Position numbers and translations under genes: made by a program. This document shows, in pieces, positions 34,392-42,960 of a stretch of 64,000 nt of DNA. This DNA comes from Erythrobacter sp. QSSC1-22B (GTDB taxonomy: Bacteria > Pseudomonadota > Alphaproteobacteria > Sphingomonadales > Sphingomonadaceae). Numbering within the stretch: the first letter of the stretch is position 1; each line of letters starts with the position of its first letter. Below the pieces are notes generated by a model. The model searched no databases, was not told the origin of the DNA, and saw only the letters and a program-made list of their open reading frames with translations. The DNA lies in the NCBI RefSeq assembly GCF_001678665.1, contig NZ_LZRP01000002.1, positions 124,001-188,000 on the forward strand. Reading direction: 5' to 3'.

Positions 34392-35179
34392 AGCGCGGTC
34401 CTGACGCTCAAGAGTTCGGGGAAGAAGGCCTGTTTGAGCACGCCCGCGAGATAGGGCACACCGGGAGTCCCGCCGGTGCCCTTCTTAAAGCCGATGATCC
34501 GTTCGACGGTCTTCAAATGGCCGAAGCGCCAGCGCTGGAAATGATATTCCAGATCGACCAGCTTTTCGGCCAGTTCATAGAGGTCCCAGCACTCCTCCGG
34601 GTTGCGGTAGATTTCGGCCCAGACCGCCTCAAGTGCATCGGAATGTTCCCAGGTCAGGCCGTGGTTGCGCTCCAGCACTTCGGGGGGAAGGTCGAAGCCG
34701 CGCCGTGCGAGCAGATGCACCACCGCGGCATAGATGCTCGGGCGTTCGAGCTCGGCGCGCAATTCCTCCGCCACCTGCGGCACCGCCTCGTGCATGGTGA
34801 TCATGTCGGGATTGCGCCCGCCGAGCAGGAATTCCATCATCCGGTATTGCGCCGACTGGAAGCCCGAGGAGCCGCCCAGATGCGGCCGGAGGGTCGAATA
34901 ATCATGCGGGGTCATGGTCGAGAGCACGTCCCAGCTCTGGATCAGCTGGCCTTGCGCCCGCGCGACGCGGGATAGCATCTTGAAGGCGGGGCGCAGATTG
35001 TCCGCAGCGATGCAATCGCGCGCGGCCTGCAGCTCGTGCAGGCACAGCTTGAGCCACAGCTCGCTCGCCTGGTGGACGATGATGAACAGCATCTCGTCAT
35101 GCGCATCGGAAGCGGGATGCTGCGCCGCGAGGATGCGGTCGAGATCGAGATAGGAGGCGTAGGTTATGTCTGCGGTCAT
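34388..35179 (-). CDS. kynA: tryptophan 2,3-dioxygenase
   Basis: 263 residues. Heme dioxygenase signature regions: ITYASYLDLDRILAAQHPAS, then LWLKLCLHELQAARD, GGSSGFQSAQYRMMEFLLG, and HLKTVERIIGFKKGTGGTPG near the end. It opens the indole ring of tryptophan to give N-formylkynurenine, the first step of the pathway completed by KynB and KynU. It is first in the operon; the 36 bp to the DUF4112 gene upstream leave little room for a promoter unless it lies within that gene. Confidence 0.95.
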   Translation of the reverse strand: MTADITYASYLDLDRILAAQHPASDAHDEMLFIIVHQASELWLKLCLHELQAARDCIAADNLRPAFKMLSRVARAQGQLIQSWDVLSTMTPHDYSTLRPHLGGSSGFQSAQYRMMEFLLGGRNPDMITMHEAVPQVAEELRAELERPSIYAAVVHLLARRGFDLPPEVLERNHGLTWEHSDALEAVWAEIYRNPEECWDLYELAEKLVDLEYHFQRWRFGHLKTVERIIGFKKGTGGTPGVPYLAGVLKQAFFPELLSVRTAL

Positions 35180-35215
35180 GCCGACTGCCCTAGCGCGAAG
35201 CTGGCGGGTGCGAAA

Positions 35216-35638
35216 CTACCCGTCGATCACCCGCGTCGCGGGATGATGCTTGTCGAGATGCTTGCGGATGATCCGCAAATTGCGGGTGTTGGAGCGGAAC
35301 ACCAGGTCGAAAGCGTCGCCCACCAGCGGCACCGCGCCCACCGCGGTGTCGAAGGCGACATTGCCCGCCATCCGCCACAGCTTCCATTTCGGCATGCCGA
35401 GGTTCTTGCCTTCCCAGACGATATAGGCGCCCATCGCGGCGGTGATCAGATCGCCGACCACGGGCACCAGCCCGACGATCGCATCGAGACCGACCGGATA
35501 GTTCACCCCCGGAATCCGGAAGCTGCGTTCGAGAACATGCTCGAGCGCCTCGACCCGGCGACGGATCGAGACCGGGTCGTTGCCGGTGGGCAGGTCCATT
35601 CCCATCGGGATCGGGCGCTTGGGATCGTGCGGTTGCAT
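35216..35638 (-). CDS. DUF4112 protein
   Basis: 140 residues from the ATG at 35638. The DUF4112 core is visible: VEALEHVLERSFRIPGVNYP, GLDAIVGLVPVVGDLITAAM and AVGAVPLVGDAFDLVFRSN, giving two hydrophobic hairpins that probably lie in the inner membrane. No function is known. It starts 5 bp after the stop of the solute-binding lipoprotein gene and is likely co-transcribed with it; it is followed by kynA on the same strand. Open reading upstream to 35893 is antisense noise. Confidence 0.8.
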   Translation of the reverse strand: MQPHDPKRPIPMGMDLPTGNDPVSIRRRVEALEHVLERSFRIPGVNYPVGLDAIVGLVPVVGDLITAAMGAYIVWEGKNLGMPKWKLWRMAGNVAFDTAVGAVPLVGDAFDLVFRSNTRNLRIIRKHLDKHHPATRVIDG

Positions 35639-35643
35639 CGGTT

Positions 35644-37134
35644 CTACATGGGCGCGCGCGAAAGCGGGAACAAGGGGTGGAAGTTCCATGGATTTTCGGA
35701 AAAGCCGGCGACCCCGGCGCGCGCCAGCGACCAGCGGATCGGTGCGCCGATGGGGATGTAGCCATTGACCGCGGCGAGCGCGGTTTCCGCTTCGGCCAGA
35801 TAGCTCGCCTGCTCCGCCGGATCGCGCGATTCGGCAGCCAGTCCGACCACGAAATCGACATCCGGCGAGCACAGGGCACGCGAGACCGCGCAATTGAACT
35901 GGTTGAGGAACCAGCGCGCACCGGCATAGCGCGCGACCCGGTCGCGCAATGCCAGATCGGCCTTGTCGCCCATCTCGACCCGCTCGAGCGCGACCCCGAT
36001 CTCGCCATACTGCTCCACAAGTGCATCGAACAATATGTCCGACCCCGGCCCTTCGGGCAGCGCGAGGCGTAGCGACACCTCGGCGTCGTTCTGCGCTTCC
36101 CAGGCCGCGACCCGCTGCATTGCCTCGGCCCGCCGCTCCTCGATCGTCAGCGCGATCCAGCGCTCGGGCACCGAACCATCATCGTTTGCCAGGCCGGGCG
36201 CGACCACCCGCGTGGTCGGAATCCAGCCGCCGATGTTGAACGGCTCGATCAACGCCGCGCGATCGAGCGCCATCGCCAGTGCCTCGCGATTGGCCGGAAC
36301 GCTCAGAAAGCCGCTGGCGCGCAGAACATCGAGGCCGAACAGCCCCTTGGTGGCATCGAGCCGGATGGTCCCGCGAGCCAGCGCACCGATATCCGCCAGC
36401 GGCAGGTCAACGAGCCGACCGTTGAGCACCAGATCGTAGCGGCCGGAGGAAAAGCCATCGGTCGCATTGCGGGCATCGACCGCGTAAATCCGCAACGGGT
36501 GCACCGTCTCGTCCCAGTCGGGTTGCTCGGGCAGGCCGCGTTGCTCGGGCCGCAGCGGAGTCAGTTCGGCAGCAGCGCCGTCGCGGGTGAGGCGCATCGG
36601 ACCGACCTCCGCCTCGCCCAGCGCCAGCCCCATCTCGGGCTGAGCGAGCAGCTGCAGCAGATCGGGCATCGGGCTGTGAAGGCGGATTTCCACGACCCGC
36701 CCGGTCATCGCCCGAACGTCGCGGATATTCGCAAGGTCGAGCCCCATGGTGGTGTCCTCGAGCAGCCCGAGGGTGCGGCTCAGCGAGGCCCGCACCGATT
36801 GCGCGGTCAGCCTCGTACCATCGGCAAAATCGAATTCGCGGATCCGGAAGATGTAGCTCTGACCATCGTCGGTCACGATCCAGCGTTCGGCGATGGCGGG
36901 CACGACCTGCCCCTGTTCGTCGAGCGCGACCAGCCCCTGCCGCGTCGCGGCGCGCAGATGCTGGGCTTCGAAGGGGAGACGCAGACCCTCGGTAAACATG
37001 CCCTGTTCGGTGCCGATGATCGCGACATCGGTAACGCCGTCCTGCTGGCTCGCGCTGCAGGCAGCCAGCGACATCAGGAGAGGCGCCATCAGGAGGGGCG
37101 CGAGCAGGAAAGGTGGTGCAGGAAGGGCGCGCAT
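35644..37134 (-). CDS. family 5 (peptide/nickel-type) solute-binding lipoprotein
   Basis: 496 residues. A signal peptide with lipobox at Cys26 (LMSLAAC) tethers it to a membrane. The SBP_bac_5 fold is visible: GLVALDEQGQVVPAIAERWI, SYIFRIREFDFADGTRLTAQ and the C-terminal NREALAMALDRAALIEPFNI. Family members bind oligopeptides, nickel complexes or other solutes for ABC importers. No permease or ATPase genes are nearby, so it is an orphan binding protein here; the ligand is unknown. Confidence 0.8.
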   Translation of the reverse strand: MRALPAPPFLLAPLLMAPLLMSLAACSASQQDGVTDVAIIGTEQGMFTEGLRLPFEAQHLRAATRQGLVALDEQGQVVPAIAERWIVTDDGQSYIFRIREFDFADGTRLTAQSVRASLSRTLGLLEDTTMGLDLANIRDVRAMTGRVVEIRLHSPMPDLLQLLAQPEMGLALGEAEVGPMRLTRDGAAAELTPLRPEQRGLPEQPDWDETVHPLRIYAVDARNATDGFSSGRYDLVLNGRLVDLPLADIGALARGTIRLDATKGLFGLDVLRASGFLSVPANREALAMALDRAALIEPFNIGGWIPTTRVVAPGLANDDGSVPERWIALTIEERRAEAMQRVAAWEAQNDAEVSLRLALPEGPGSDILFDALVEQYGEIGVALERVEMGDKADLALRDRVARYAGARWFLNQFNCAVSRALCSPDVDFVVGLAAESRDPAEQASYLAEAETALAAVNGYIPIGAPIRWSLARAGVAGFSENPWNFHPLFPLSRAPM

Positions 37135-37195
37135 GGTCGCGCCAAGGCCTAGCAGGTGGGCAGCAACGCGTCAGCAGGAAGCTGCCAACAGCCGC

Positions 37196-37570
37196 TCAAA
37201 TCCGTCGGAAGCTGTGTCCGGAGCCATCGAATTTTGGTGCATCGAGCGCCGGGCGGGCGAAGCTGGGGACCTCGGAGCCCTTGGTGCCAACCGGGGCCCG
37301 GGCGAGCTTGGGATCGATTTCCTTGTCGAAGGCCACCCCGATGCGCGAACCCTGAACCCAGGCGACATTGCCCTTTACCTTGCCGATATTGCGCAATTCG
37401 GCGGTGAGGCGGGTGCCGCGTTCGACCTCGAATTCGCCTTCGACCATCATGCCCCCGGCCGACAGATTGCGAACCTTGCCGCGCGCGGATTCGGCTCTCC
37501 CGTCGAAGGTGATCTGCGCCATCAGGAACAGGCTGTCGCGATCCAGATTTCGCGTATCGACAGCGGACAT
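37196..37570 (-). CDS. PilZ domain protein
   Basis: 124 residues from the ATG at 37570 (gaggaa site upstream). A PilZ-like core (about 20-90): RGKVRNLSAGGMMVEGEFEV contains the N/D-x-S-x-x-G half of the cyclic-di-GMP motif, with AWVQGSRIGVAFDKEIDP after it. The Arg-rich RxxxR half upstream is weak, reduced to the GRAESARGKVRN region, so nucleotide binding is plausible but not assured. It is a stand-alone adaptor; target unknown. Confidence 0.78.
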   Translation of the reverse strand: MSAVDTRNLDRDSLFLMAQITFDGRAESARGKVRNLSAGGMMVEGEFEVERGTRLTAELRNIGKVKGNVAWVQGSRIGVAFDKEIDPKLARAPVGTKGSEVPSFARPALDAPKFDGSGHSFRRI

Positions 37571-37742
37571 GATCGTGAATTCCTCTTGTGCACTTGCGCC
37601 GGCGAGTGATGCCCGTGCCATTTGTGCGACCGGGGTTCGAGCTAGCAAGAAAGGCTGAACAAAGAGTAAGCGGTGGCGCGATTGCGGGCCGTTGTGCAAG
37701 CCGTGTGAGCGCCTTGTCCGAGCCGGGCGTGCGGGCCGGGCT

Positions 37743-38210
37743 TCAATCGTCGCGGGAGATCTTCTCGCGGCGCTCGTGCGCCTCCTGCGCTTCCACCGTC
37801 ATCGTCGCCACCGGGCGCGCGATCAGGCGCTTCAGGCCGATCGGATCGCCGGTCACCTCGCAATAGCCATATTCGCCTTCGTCGATCCGGCGCAGCGCCG
37901 AGTCGATCTTGGCGGTGACCTTGCGTTGCCGGTCGCGGGTGCGCAGTTCGATGCCCCAGTCGGTTTCGCTCGATGCGCGATCGGCGAGATCGGGCTCGCG
38001 GATCGGACCGTCCTGAAGCGATTGCAGCGTCGATTCTGCAGAACTGCGGATCGATCGCTTCCATTCCAGCAACAGCATGCGGAAATAGTCGAGTTGGCGT
38101 TCGGACATATAGGGCTCGTCGTCACCGGGCACGTAGTCGATACCGACCGCCTGCCTGATCCGGACCAGCTCTTCCTTGTCTGCTGTTTCTGCGGACGCCG
38201 CCCCGACCAT
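37743..38210 (-). CDS. dksA: DksA-family RNA polymerase-binding regulator
   Basis: 155 residues from the ATG at 38210 (agaggtg site). The coiled-coil region (YFRMLLLEWKRSIRSSAEST, then ADRASSETDWGIELRTRDRQ) carries the DxxDxA-like tip, and the C-terminal globular part reads EGEYGYCEVTGDPIGLKRLI. Only the first of the four zinc cysteines of E. coli DksA is kept, as in other alphaproteobacterial DksA proteins. It should bind the RNA polymerase secondary channel and work with (p)ppGpp in starvation responses. Confidence 0.9.
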   Translation of the reverse strand: MVGAASAETADKEELVRIRQAVGIDYVPGDDEPYMSERQLDYFRMLLLEWKRSIRSSAESTLQSLQDGPIREPDLADRASSETDWGIELRTRDRQRKVTAKIDSALRRIDEGEYGYCEVTGDPIGLKRLIARPVATMTVEAQEAHERREKISRDD

Positions 38211-38514
38211 CGACACCTCTATCCCGTTGTTTAAACCCTTTAATCGTACCAGAAGACCACCGAACCGCTCGCCCCGGGTTTTCCCGGTAACACCATGGGC
38301 ATCCCTTGGGCGCGGCCTATAGGCTCGGCCCCGGTGCGGCACAAGCAGCAATGCCGGTACCGCCCCGCCCCGGCACCTCGCAGGGTGCGGTTTCGCCTGG
38401 CTCGCCACCCGGCCAGGCCAGCTTTCCAGCCGGGCGTTAACCTTTTCTTGACCACAAATTGGGAAGCATGGAGCGTCGGCTAAAGAGGGTGCCGGCGCAA
38501 ACAGGGGAAGTTCG
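38211..38514. other. divergent intergenic region between dksA and the Sel1 gene
   Basis: 304 bp with no supported gene. It contains GC-rich inverted stretches and, near 38435-38460, an AT-richer segment (gttaaccttttcttgacc) that could hold promoter elements for the Sel1 gene; aggggaa just before 38515 is its ribosome site. Confidence 0.4.
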
Positions 38515-38844
38515 ATGCAATTCAAGGCAATCGAAGGAGGGGGCGGAGAAATCGTCCAGGGCCGACAGGCCGATGCGCTGATCGCGGAATGCCTCGCGGC
38601 CTTCACCGGCGGCAGCGTGGATGCGCTCTACGATCTGGGGGTCGCGTTTTCGACCGGTAGCCACGGGGTGGTCTGCGACATGGTCGAGGCGCACAAATGG
38701 TTCAACATCGCCGCCTCGCGCGGTCATGACGAAGCGGCCTGGTGCCGCGCCGACATCTCGGACGAGATGACCGCGCGCGAAATCGCCGAAGCCCAGCGCC
38801 GGGCACGCGAATGGCTGGGGCTGGAAGGCCGCCGCGCCGCCTGA
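38515..38844 (+). CDS. Sel1-like repeat protein
   Basis: 109 residues. One Sel1-type helical repeat is clear: ALYDLGVAFSTGSHGVVCDM followed by VEAHKWFNIAASRGHDEAA, then a charged helix ending AREWLGLEG. Sel1 repeats form protein-binding scaffolds. The small size suggests an adaptor. It is convergent with the GNAT gene; partner unknown. Confidence 0.75.
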   Translation: MQFKAIEGGGGEIVQGRQADALIAECLAAFTGGSVDALYDLGVAFSTGSHGVVCDMVEAHKWFNIAASRGHDEAAWCRADISDEMTAREIAEAQRRAREWLGLEGRRAA

Positions 38845-38851
38845 TTTCGTG

Positions 38852-40006
38852 TCAGTCCGGGCTTTTGCGGAACGGAGTCCGCTCGCCCAGAAACATCCTG
38901 TCCTGCGCCACGCCCTCGCGCTCGCGCTCGAGGAAATCCGCCACCGCGGCGGCAAAGCCGCGATCGGCGATCCAGTGCGCCGAGACGGTGGTGACCGGTT
39001 CGTAGCCCCGCGCCAGCTTGTGCCCGCCCTGCGCGCCCGCCTCGACGCGGTTCAGGCCAAGCTCGATCGCCGCGTCGATCGCCTGATAATAGCACAGTTC
39101 GAAATGCAGGAAGCGGATGTCCTTCGTGCAGCCCCAGTAGCGCCCGTAGAGCGCGTCGCGACCGATGAAATTGAGCGCGCCCGCCACCGGCGCGCCATCC
39201 TCGAAAGCAAGCACCAGCAGCAGCGCATCGCCCATCCGTTGCTGGAACAGGTCGAAGGCTTCGCGGGTGAGGTAGGGCGTCCCCCATTTGCGCGCGCCGG
39301 TATCCTGATAGAAAATCCAGAACGCATCCCAATGCTCGGGACGAATGTCGTCGCCGCGCAGCCGCTGGATCGCGACCGACGCTTGCGCCGCGGCGCGCTC
39401 CTTGCGCAGATCCTTGCGCTTGCGCGAGGAGAGGTCGGCGAGAAAATCGTCGAAGCCGCCGTAATCGCGGTTGTGCCAGTGGAACTGGACGTCGTGGCGC
39501 AGCATCCAGCCTGCCTGCTCGAACCGCTTCTGCTGGCCGGTCTCGATGAAAGTCGCGTGGGCGGAGGAAAAGCCGTTCTGCGTGCAAAGTTGCTGTGCGG
39601 CTTCGAGCAGCGGGCGGGCGAGCGCCTCGTCGGCGAGCAGCAGCCGCGGACCGGTGGCGGGGGTGAAGGGCGCGGCGATCTGCAGCTTGGGATAATACCG
39701 CCCGCCCGCGCGCTGATAGGCATCGCCCCAGGCGTGGTCGAAGACATATTCGCCCTGGCTGTGGCCCTTGAGATAGGACGGCAATGCGGCGCGCAAGCGC
39801 CCCTCCTCGTCCTCGATGACGATCGGTGCCGATTGCCAGCCGGTGCCTTCACCGACGCTGCCCGAATCCTCGAGCGCGGTGAGGAAGGCATGGCTGACGA
39901 AGGGATTCCCCGAGGGGTTGAGCGCATCCCAGTCGGCGGCCGCGAAAGCGCCGACCGAGCCGCCGACCTTGGCCACCAGCGGGGCGTCGGGTGCGCCGTC
40001 GCTCAT
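38852..40006 (-). CDS. FemAB-like/GNAT acyltransferase (PF04339 type)
   Basis: 384 residues from the ATG at 40006, which overlaps the previous stop (ATGA). Family signatures: NPSGNPFVSHAFLTALEDSG, PSYLKGHSQGEYVFDHAWGD, KDLRKERAAAQ and ARGYEPVTTVSAHWIAD near the end. The family groups with peptidogalycan/GNAT acyltransferases of unproven substrate, common in alphaproteobacteria. Last gene of the five-gene minus-strand operon starting with DUF3572. Confidence 0.85.
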   Translation of the reverse strand: MSDGAPDAPLVAKVGGSVGAFAAADWDALNPSGNPFVSHAFLTALEDSGSVGEGTGWQSAPIVIEDEEGRLRAALPSYLKGHSQGEYVFDHAWGDAYQRAGGRYYPKLQIAAPFTPATGPRLLLADEALARPLLEAAQQLCTQNGFSSAHATFIETGQQKRFEQAGWMLRHDVQFHWHNRDYGGFDDFLADLSSRKRKDLRKERAAAQASVAIQRLRGDDIRPEHWDAFWIFYQDTGARKWGTPYLTREAFDLFQQRMGDALLLVLAFEDGAPVAGALNFIGRDALYGRYWGCTKDIRFLHFELCYYQAIDAAIELGLNRVEAGAQGGHKLARGYEPVTTVSAHWIADRGFAAAVADFLEREREGVAQDRMFLGERTPFRKSPD

Positions 40007-40776
40007 GCGAAGCCCTCGCCTTCGACGATCGGCGCGTCGGCGTGCAGGGCAGCGTGGCGCGCCTTGTCGGGCGTGTCGACGGTCCAGCTCGGCAGCGGAA
40101 AGCCCCGCTCGCGCAGGCTGGTCGCCAGCGGATTGGGCAGCGCGCGGATATCGTAGGCGACGAATTCGGGCTGCCCGTGCCACAGCGCCAGGTGGCGCTG
40201 CCAGCGGTGCGGGGTCGGCCCGTCAGCGGTTTCCTTGATCACCAGCCCTCGGAGCGCCGCAGGGGCGTGTTTGGCGAACCATTTCGGTACACGTGGATCG
40301 AAACTCATAACTGCAACCGCACCCTGGTAGCCTTCCAGCGCCCGCGCAACCGCGCGGCACGAGCGCTTGACGTCGTAGCCGCTGCGCGACTTGATCTCGA
40401 TCAGCACCGGCACCTGCCCCGCCACCAGATCGAGCAGATCGGCCAGCCGTGCGATGCGGTGTTCGGAATCGAGAAAGGCGATCTGCCCCAGCTCCTGCGC
40501 GCTGCGTGTCGCCAGCGGCCCGCTGATCCCGGTCAACCGCTCGAGCTCCCAGTCGTGGAGCAGCATCGCCTCGCCGTCGCGGCTGCGCTGGATGTCGCAT
40601 TCGATCCCGTAGCCCGCCGCCATGGCGCCCGCGAAGGCAGCGAGCGAGTTCTCGGGCACGCCGGGCGAATGGAGCCCGCGATGCGCATAGGTCCAGTCGC
40701 GTAGCCAGCCGACCCGCGCCGGGTCGGGGGCCGAGGTCAGCAGGCGATCAAGCGTCGCGAACGGCAAGGATGGCAT
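40003..40776 (-). CDS. glycerophosphodiester phosphodiesterase
   Basis: 257 residues from the ATG at 40776. GDPD TIM-barrel motifs: YAHRGLHSPGVPENSLAAF (catalytic His and Glu), GIECDIQRSRDGEAMLLHD (metal Glu/Asp and second His), and LIEIKSRSG. It hydrolyses glycerophosphodiesters to glycerol-3-phosphate and an alcohol. No signal peptide is seen, so it is cytoplasmic. Its start lies 29 bp inside the 3' end of the RidA gene. Confidence 0.9.
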   Translation of the reverse strand: MPSLPFATLDRLLTSAPDPARVGWLRDWTYAHRGLHSPGVPENSLAAFAGAMAAGYGIECDIQRSRDGEAMLLHDWELERLTGISGPLATRSAQELGQIAFLDSEHRIARLADLLDLVAGQVPVLIEIKSRSGYDVKRSCRAVARALEGYQGAVAVMSFDPRVPKWFAKHAPAALRGLVIKETADGPTPHRWQRHLALWHGQPEFVAYDIRALPNPLATSLRERGFPLPSWTVDTPDKARHAALHADAPIVEGEGFA

Positions 40777-41206
40777 CCACTTCGACCGCCGCATCGAGCG
40801 GCAGCACCGGCACGCCAACCGCGCTGCGCGCATGGCGGCCGCTCTCGCCGAACACTTCGAACATCAGGTCCGAGGCGCCGTTGACGACCTTGGGCTGGTC
40901 GGTGAAATCAGGCGTCGAGGCGACGAAGCCGCCCAGCTTGACGACCTGCGTCACCCGCTCGAGCAGACCCGCAGCATCGAGCTGCGCCAGGATCATCAAC
41001 CCGCAGGCGCGCGCCGCCTGCTGGCCGCGTTCGAGCGTCACATCCGCGCCCAGCTTGCCGGTCACCAGCGCGCCATCGACGAAGGGCAATTGCCCCGAGA
41101 CGAAGCACCAGCCGCCCTGCACCACCAGCGGTTGATAGCTGGCGACGGGTGCGGCCGGTTTGGGCAGGACGAGGCCAAGTTCCTCGAGACGGGCGGAGAT
41201 GCTCAT
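40748..41206 (-). CDS. RidA-family protein
   Basis: 152 residues of the longer YjgF/RidA subgroup: PVASYQPLVVQGGWCFVSGQ, LPFVDGALVTGKLGADVTLE, GFVASTPDFTDQPKVVNGAS and VGVPVLPLDAAVEVDAILAV. RidA proteins hydrolyse reactive enamine/imine intermediates; this subgroup lacks a proven substrate and the usual RidA arginine is not at the standard position. It overlaps the HAD gene by 4 bp and the phosphodiesterase gene by 29 bp. Confidence 0.88.
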   Translation of the reverse strand: MSISARLEELGLVLPKPAAPVASYQPLVVQGGWCFVSGQLPFVDGALVTGKLGADVTLERGQQAARACGLMILAQLDAAGLLERVTQVVKLGGFVASTPDFTDQPKVVNGASDLMFEVFGESGRHARSAVGVPVLPLDAAVEVDAILAVRDA

Positions 41207-41835
41207 GCGGGTTTTCCTTCGATACGGTCGAGCAGCCAGGGCAGCGCATTGGCCCAGTCGTCGATGCGGGCATCGGCGTGGCCGGCCTGATGCGCGCAGG
41301 CGATATGCGGTGCCAGCGCGGGTTCGCCGCACAGGTGCAACGTGGTGATCTCGGCGGCGAGCGTCTCGCGCGCCGACTGGTGATGCTGCGGGAGATCGTC
41401 GATGAAGATTGCCCGGCTGGGCTCGTATTCGGCGACGATGCGCTTCAGCGCCGGGCCCTTGGGGCCCTGATTGGTGTAGACCTTGGCGTTAACGCCGTGC
41501 TTTGCGAGCTGTTCGACGCGGTGCATCTGGCGCTCGTCGGTGAGATTGGTGAGAATCACCACATCGGCCTTTTCCGCCAGCGTGTTGATCCCCTCGATCG
41601 CCCCGGTGATGGGCAATTGGCGATCCATCTGGGTGTCGAAGAACTGGCCGAGATAGCGCCAGATTTCCTTTTGCTCGAGCGGTTCGCCGCTGTCGCGCCA
41701 GCGCATCGCGTTGCCGAAGTCGGCGCCATCCATCCTGAAATCGACCGGGGTTTCCTCGCCCAGCCAGTCGCGGAAATGCGCCACCATGTGCAGCAGCACC
41801 TCGTCGCAATCGGAAATTACCAGCGGGCGGTTCAT
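41203..41835 (-). CDS. HAD-superfamily hydrolase-like protein
   Basis: 210 residues from the ATG at 41835. HAD motif I is altered: LVISDCDEVLLHMV keeps the DxD pattern (DCD). Motif II is VVILTNLTDERQMHRVEQLA, and motif IV is RAIFIDDLPQHHQS. It is likely a small phosphatase; substrate unknown. It overlaps DUF3572 and RidA by 4 bp each. Confidence 0.78.
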   Translation of the reverse strand: MNRPLVISDCDEVLLHMVAHFRDWLGEETPVDFRMDGADFGNAMRWRDSGEPLEQKEIWRYLGQFFDTQMDRQLPITGAIEGINTLAEKADVVILTNLTDERQMHRVEQLAKHGVNAKVYTNQGPKGPALKRIVAEYEPSRAIFIDDLPQHHQSARETLAAEITTLHLCGEPALAPHIACAHQAGHADARIDDWANALPWLLDRIEGKPA

Positions 41836-42128
41836 GCGGAAAGACTCCGTTGCGCGGCGACGATCCGCTCGGGTGGGACGCCAAGCGCCGCGGCGGCGGC
41901 GAGCAGGTCGGGTTCGTGCGCGGCGAGGAAATCGAGCACCGCCGAGAGCACCGCGGTATCGGTCAGCCCGTCGCGCAACTGGTCGGGGGTGAGGCCAGAA
42001 AGCGTCAGCAGCCGTTCGGCGCGGCGCTCGTCCTCGAGCACCCACACCAGCGCGGCCAGCGCCAACGCTTCAGCGTCGCCCGAGCCCGCTCCAGTGCCCG
42101 TCGGGCCGGTCTGTCTGCGCTGAAGAAT
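41832..42128 (-). CDS. DUF3572 protein with a possible ATT start
   Basis: 77 residues from the first standard start (TTG at 42065), but the DUF3572-like sequence continues upstream (GSGDAEALALAALVWVLEDE), and no ATG, GTG or TTG exists in frame there. An ATT at 42126-42128 sits 6 bases after a near-perfect ribosome site (gggagg), giving 98 residues; this is the start I give. The body (ERRAERLLTLSGLTPDQLRD, FLAAHEPDLLAAAAALGVPP) is clearly DUF3572, all-helical, function unknown. First gene of the operon, divergent from divK. Confidence 0.7.
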   Translation of the reverse strand: MLQRRQTGPTGTGAGSGDAEALALAALVWVLEDERRAERLLTLSGLTPDQLRDGLTDTAVLSAVLDFLAAHEPDLLAAAAALGVPPERIVAAQRSLSA

Positions 42129-42185
42129 TGTCAGCCTCCCGTGAAAGCCCTAACGCCCGCACGATAGCGAGCAGGAGCGTGGTCC

Positions 42186-42554
42186 GTGGCAAAGAGAATC
42201 ATGGTTGTCGAGGACAACGACCTCAATCGTAAGCTGTTTTGTGACGTCCTGAAGGCCAATGGCTATGAAGTGGTGCCGGTGGCCGACGGACAGAACGTGC
42301 TGGAAACCGCGAAGAAATACGCGCCCCAGCTCGTCATCATGGATATCCAGCTGCCCAATGTCTCGGGGATCGACCTGATCGCGCAGCTCAAACAGGACGA
42401 TGCTTTCGCCGCCACTCCGGTGCTGGCGGTCACCGCCTATGCCGGCAAGGGCGACGAGGATCGCATCCGCGATGCCGGCGCCAGCGACTATCTCGCCAAG
42501 CCGGTCTCGATCGGCCCATTCATGGCGGCGGTCAGAGGGTTGCTGGGCGATTGA
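42186..42554 (+). CDS. divK: single-domain response regulator, DivK type
   Basis: 122 residues, a receiver domain alone. Acidic pocket Glu9/Asp10, phosphoacceptor Asp53 (VIMDIQLPNVSG), the Thr in VLAVTAYAGKGDED and Lys in YLAKPVSIG are all present. In alphaproteobacteria DivK controls the cell cycle through PleC/DivJ/DivL. The GTG start has aggag 8 bases upstream. In sphingomonads it commonly stands alone, as here; divergent from the DUF3572 operon with a 57-bp gap. Confidence 0.85.
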   Translation: MAKRIMVVEDNDLNRKLFCDVLKANGYEVVPVADGQNVLETAKKYAPQLVIMDIQLPNVSGIDLIAQLKQDDAFAATPVLAVTAYAGKGDEDRIRDAGASDYLAKPVSIGPFMAAVRGLLGD

Positions 42555-42690
42555 GCGTTTCGCAGGCCCCGTCCCGCACTCGCTCCGAAGCGGGGCGACG
42601 CTTGACAAACGACCGGTCGAACCGCTTTGGCCGAACCCATCCCGGCGCGGGCAACGCCCGCCGCCGACAGACAGAATTGGACCGCCGATA

Positions 42691-42960
42691 ATGGACAGAG
42701 CCGAAGTCGACAGCCGCATCCGTTCGCAGGTCGCGCCCTTCAACACCAAAGGGATCGCGATCGCGGAGGATACCTCGTTCCAGAACGATCTGGAGTTCGA
42801 CAGCCTGACCGTGATGGATTTCGTCGCCGCGATCGAGGACGATTTCGATATCATCATCTCGATGAACCAGCAGGCCGAAATCGAGCGCTGGAGCCAGCTG
42901 ATCGATGCGGTCCACAAGCTCGAGGCTGCCAGGGCTGCGGGCAAGGGCACGGGCGAATGA
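42691..42960 (+). CDS. acyl carrier protein of the sphingolipid operon
   Basis: 89 residues from the ATG at 42691. The phosphopantetheine site is Ser38 in LEFDSLTVMDFVAAIEDDFD, an acyl carrier protein with the usual acidic helix II. It overlaps the serine palmitoyltransferase gene by 4 bp (ATGA), so it most likely delivers the acyl chain to that enzyme, as reported for the dedicated ACPs of Sphingomonas and Caulobacter. The role as SPT donor is family knowledge plus context. Confidence 0.88.
   Translation: MDRAEVDSRIRSQVAPFNTKGIAIAEDTSFQNDLEFDSLTVMDFVAAIEDDFDIIISMNQQAEIERWSQLIDAVHKLEAARAAGKGTGE

Noticed and set aside
37743-38210. DksA with damaged zinc finger
   Set aside because: Loss of three of four cysteines is normal for alphaproteobacterial DksA proteins, so this is not a broken gene.
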